From: Pseudomonadota bacterium
GTDB lineage: Bacteria > Pseudomonadota > Alphaproteobacteria > Thalassobaculales > Thalassobaculaceae
Assembly (NCBI GenBank): GCA_027623845.1
Contig: JAQBUJ010000202.1
Coordinates: 1 to 6,393, forward strand
Reading direction: 5' to 3'
Length of the DNA: 6,393 bases
Shown here: in pieces, positions 4,268 through 6,393 of the stretch
Numbering within the stretch: position 1 is the stretch's first letter
How the letters are laid out: every line of letters starts with the position of its first letter
The notes under the pieces: generated by a model
The model's input: the letters and a program-made list of their open reading frames with translations, nothing else
Database searches by the model: none
What the model was told of the DNA's origin: nothing
Position numbers and translations under genes: made by a program

Positions 4268-6310
4268 ATGGGGTACCGGGTCGGGGTCGACATCGGTGGA
4301 ACGTTCACGGATTTCTGTGTGTTCGACGAGGACAGCGGTGTGCTGGAAACCTTGAAAGTGCTATCGCGTCCGGACCAACCCGGCGCCGAGGTGACGACCG
4401 GTCTTGCCGAGATCACCGCGCGCCATGGCGTTGCCCCCTCGGAGATATCTTATTTTACCCATGGCACGACGGTGGGCGTGAATACGGTCATTCAACGCAA
4501 GGGCGCCGTGCTCTGCCTGTTCACCACCGAGAATTTCGAAGATGTGCTTGAGGTTGCCCGGCTGAAGATGCCGGATCCTTACGATCTGTTCTCCACCCGC
4601 GCTGAACCGCTGGTGACCCGGGACCGGGTGTTTGGCATTACCGAACGGATCCTGGTTGATGGCTCGGTCGATGTGCCGGTGGACGAGGACAGTGTGCGCC
4701 GGGCCATCGACGGCGTGCGCGCGGTCGGCGGCGAAGCGGTGGTGGTCGCGCTGCTGCATGCCTACCGTAATGATGAGCATGAACGCTGGGTCGCCAGCAT
4801 CATCCGCGCCGAGGCGCCGGAGCTCGACGTGGTCCTGGCCAGCGCCGTGTGGCCGGTGATCCGCGAGTACGAGCGTACGGTGACGGCTACCGTGGCCGGC
4901 TATGTTCAGCCCCGGGTGGCGCACTATCTTAACGCCTTGCAGCAGGCGATCAGCGAAGCCGGGGTCACCGCCGAGGCAATGATCACCAAATCCAACGGCG
5001 GGGTGATGACGGCTGAGATTGGTAAGACCGATTGTGCGCAAATGCTGCTCTCGGGCACTGCGTCCGGCGTTATCGGCGCTGCCAGTATCGCTCGAGCCAC
5101 CGGAGCGCCGGCGGCGATGAGCCTGGATATCGGCGGAACCAGCGCCGATGTGGCGATCATCATAGGCGGCCAACCGCAATACGGCGTCGGTGAGATGATC
5201 GGTGAGTTTCCGATCCATATCCCGACCGTTTCGGTAACCTCGATCGGTGAGGGCGGCGGCTCGATCGCTTGGGTTGATGGTCACGGCATGTTGAAAGTCG
5301 GGCCGGAAAGCGCCGGATCGTCTCCCGGCCCGGCCTGTTATGGCAAGGGCGGGGAGCGCGCCACCATTACCGACGCGCTGGTGGTGCTCGGCTTTCTCGG
5401 GCGCGCCGCGCTTGGCTATAGCGCCGTCGAGATGCATCCCGAACTGGCCCGCACGGCGATGGCGGTTATCGCCGAGCAGCTGGAGATGACCGTCGAGGCG
5501 GCGGCCGAAGCAGTGGTTCGGGTCGCGGTTTCCGGAATGTACCTGGAGGTCAGTAAGCTGGTCTCGCGGCACGGCATCGATCCCCGAGAACTCTCGTTGA
5601 TTGCCTTTGGCGGGGCCGGGCCGATGCTCGCCTGCTGGCTGGCCCGCGAGCTGTCGATGCGCGAGGTCGTGGTGCCTCGCGTGCCGGGTGTGCTCAGCGC
5701 CTTCGGCGGCCTTATCGCCGACATCAAGAACGACTTCATCCGCACCGTCTACCTGGACCTCGACGAGGCCGCGATTGAGCCGATGCAACAGGGCTTTGGT
5801 GATTTGGCGCGCCAAGCGATGGTCTGGATCCGTGACGAACAGGGTTTTGAGGAGGATGTGGCGATGTTCCCCTCGGCGGATATCCGCTATCGTGGCCAAT
5901 CCTATGAGATCGACACCCCGCTTGAGGCGATTTGGATCGAGGAGGGCGATATTCAGGCGATAGCCGGCGCTTTTCATCACTTGCACGAGCAGGTCTATGA
6001 GCACGCCGACCGGGCGGCGGAAATCCAAATTATCAATCTAAGGCTGGTGGTGACGGGACAGCCGCCGAAGCCGGCCTTCGCGCCAGCTCCAAAGGCCAGT
6101 GGTCCGTTGGTCGCTGGCCGTCAAGCCGAGGTTTTCCACGATGGCGAGGCGCATCTGGCCGATATCCATGCGCGCGTTGACATGGCGGCGGGGCATCGCT
6201 TCGACGGTCCGGCTATCATTACCCAAGATGATTGTACGACCTGTGTCCTGGCCGGGTTTTCCGGCGTCGTTGATGACGCGGGCAACCTTATTCTGACGCG
6301 AAAGGACTAA
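4268..6310 (+). CDS. hyuA: hydantoinase/oxoprolinase family protein, subunit A (HyuA)
   Basis: This 680-aa protein is a full-length member of the HyuA family (N-methylhydantoinase A, 5-oxoprolinase N-half, acetone carboxylase beta-like). These enzymes use ATP to activate a cyclic imide/lactam or ketone and act with a HyuB partner in the cytoplasm. The N-terminal domain starts with the ASKHA nucleotide-binding loop VGVDIGGTFTDF (5-16) and has HGTTVGVNTVIQRKGA (65-80). The central Hydantoinase_A domain (about 200-490) carries TKSNGGVM (240-247), the second phosphate-binding loop SLDIGGTSADVAI (285-297), GEGGGSIAWVD (327-337), GPESAGSSPGPACYGKGG (345-362) and FGGAGP (447-452). The C-terminal domain (about 505-680) ends with FDGPAIITQDDCTTCVLAGF (645-664). 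The start is fixed by an in-frame TGA at 4253-4255, and GGGGGA lies 5 nt before ATG. hyuB begins 3 nt after the stop. The substrate cannot be deduced: hydantoin, 5-oxoproline and other lactams are all possible. Confidence 0.92.
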   Translation: MGYRVGVDIGGTFTDFCVFDEDSGVLETLKVLSRPDQPGAEVTTGLAEITARHGVAPSEISYFTHGTTVGVNTVIQRKGAVLCLFTTENFEDVLEVARLKMPDPYDLFSTRAEPLVTRDRVFGITERILVDGSVDVPVDEDSVRRAIDGVRAVGGEAVVVALLHAYRNDEHERWVASIIRAEAPELDVVLASAVWPVIREYERTVTATVAGYVQPRVAHYLNALQQAISEAGVTAEAMITKSNGGVMTAEIGKTDCAQMLLSGTASGVIGAASIARATGAPAAMSLDIGGTSADVAIIIGGQPQYGVGEMIGEFPIHIPTVSVTSIGEGGGSIAWVDGHGMLKVGPESAGSSPGPACYGKGGERATITDALVVLGFLGRAALGYSAVEMHPELARTAMAVIAEQLEMTVEAAAEAVVRVAVSGMYLEVSKLVSRHGIDPRELSLIAFGGAGPMLACWLARELSMREVVVPRVPGVLSAFGGLIADIKNDFIRTVYLDLDEAAIEPMQQGFGDLARQAMVWIRDEQGFEEDVAMFPSADIRYRGQSYEIDTPLEAIWIEEGDIQAIAGAFHHLHEQVYEHADRAAEIQIINLRLVVTGQPPKPAFAPAPKASGPLVAGRQAEVFHDGEAHLADIHARVDMAAGHRFDGPAIITQDDCTTCVLAGFSGVVDDAGNLILTRKD

Positions 6311-6313
6311 GAG

Positions 6314-6393
6314 ATGGCGATCGACAAGGTCACTCTGGAGGTCCTGAAGAACCATTGCCGGGCGGACGCGGAAAGCATGGCCTTCACCCTGTA
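6314..6393 (+). CDS. hyuB: hydantoinase/oxoprolinase subunit B (HyuB), 3'-truncated by window edge
   Basis: The ATG lies 3 nt after the hyuA TAA, with AAAGGA (6301-6306) 7 nt upstream inside the end of hyuA. The 26 visible codons read MAIDKVTLEVLKNHCRADAE and onward, matching the HyuB N-terminal pattern D-x-x-T-L-E-V-(I/L)-(R/K)-N. The close spacing and the family habit of paired A and B subunits make it the partner of HyuA. The rest of the gene, normally about 550 or more residues, lies outside the window. Confidence 0.85.
   Translation, partial: MAIDKVTLEVLKNHCRADAESMAFTL

Noticed and set aside
3991..4416. 141-codon minus-strand open frame across the hyuA start and the upstream spacer
   Set aside because: Its first half is antisense to hyuA, the remainder (from about 4208 down) is not recognisable, and no ribosome site was seen. 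It could be a gene remnant, but nothing supports that.
4361..6028. 555-codon minus-strand open frame opposite hyuA
   Set aside because: It mirrors a clear HyuA protein, has histidine- and arginine-rich low-information composition typical of antisense frames in GC-rich DNA, and matches no family.

Overview
The window is GC-rich (about 65% in sampled genes). Gene style and families (a TIGR04372-type glycosyltransferase, a short DUF1127-like protein, an HxlR regulator, a hyuA-hyuB pair) suggest an alphaproteobacterium, perhaps of the Rhodospirillales. That placement is inferred from gene families recalled from memory, not from a marker gene.

Left part (2-1002): the 3' two-thirds or so of a TIGR04372-like glycosyltransferase runs in from the left edge. 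A possible 52-codon gene on the minus strand (844-1002) converges on it.

Centre (1025-3066): this is the most striking part, a tight two-gene unit. The first gene encodes a KamB/NpmA-type 16S rRNA (adenine-1408-N1)-methyltransferase with the SAM motif and both target-base-stacking tryptophans. The second starts 16 nt inside the first and encodes a fusion of an N-terminal DUF371 domain (mainly archaeal, unknown function) to a divergent RsmI (16S rRNA C1402 ribose methyltransferase). The known targets of the two families, A1408 and C1402, both lie in helix 44 of 16S rRNA at the decoding site. The pair therefore looks like a dedicated decoding-site modification module that could alter aminoglycoside sensitivity or decoding. 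I know of no description of this pairing.

Middle right (3114-3879): a lower-GC divergent pair consists of a small DUF1127-like protein (minus) and an HxlR-family regulator (plus). They share a 94-bp AT-rich intergenic region that carries two copies of a 13-bp dyad, one placed 21-22 nt before each start codon, as expected for autoregulation and joint control.

Right part (4268-6393): after about 390 bp without a convincing gene, hyuA (hydantoinase/oxoprolinase A subunit, 680 aa) is followed 3 nt later by the start of hyuB, which is cut by the window edge. Together they should form an ATP-dependent hydantoinase, 5-oxoprolinase or related enzyme.
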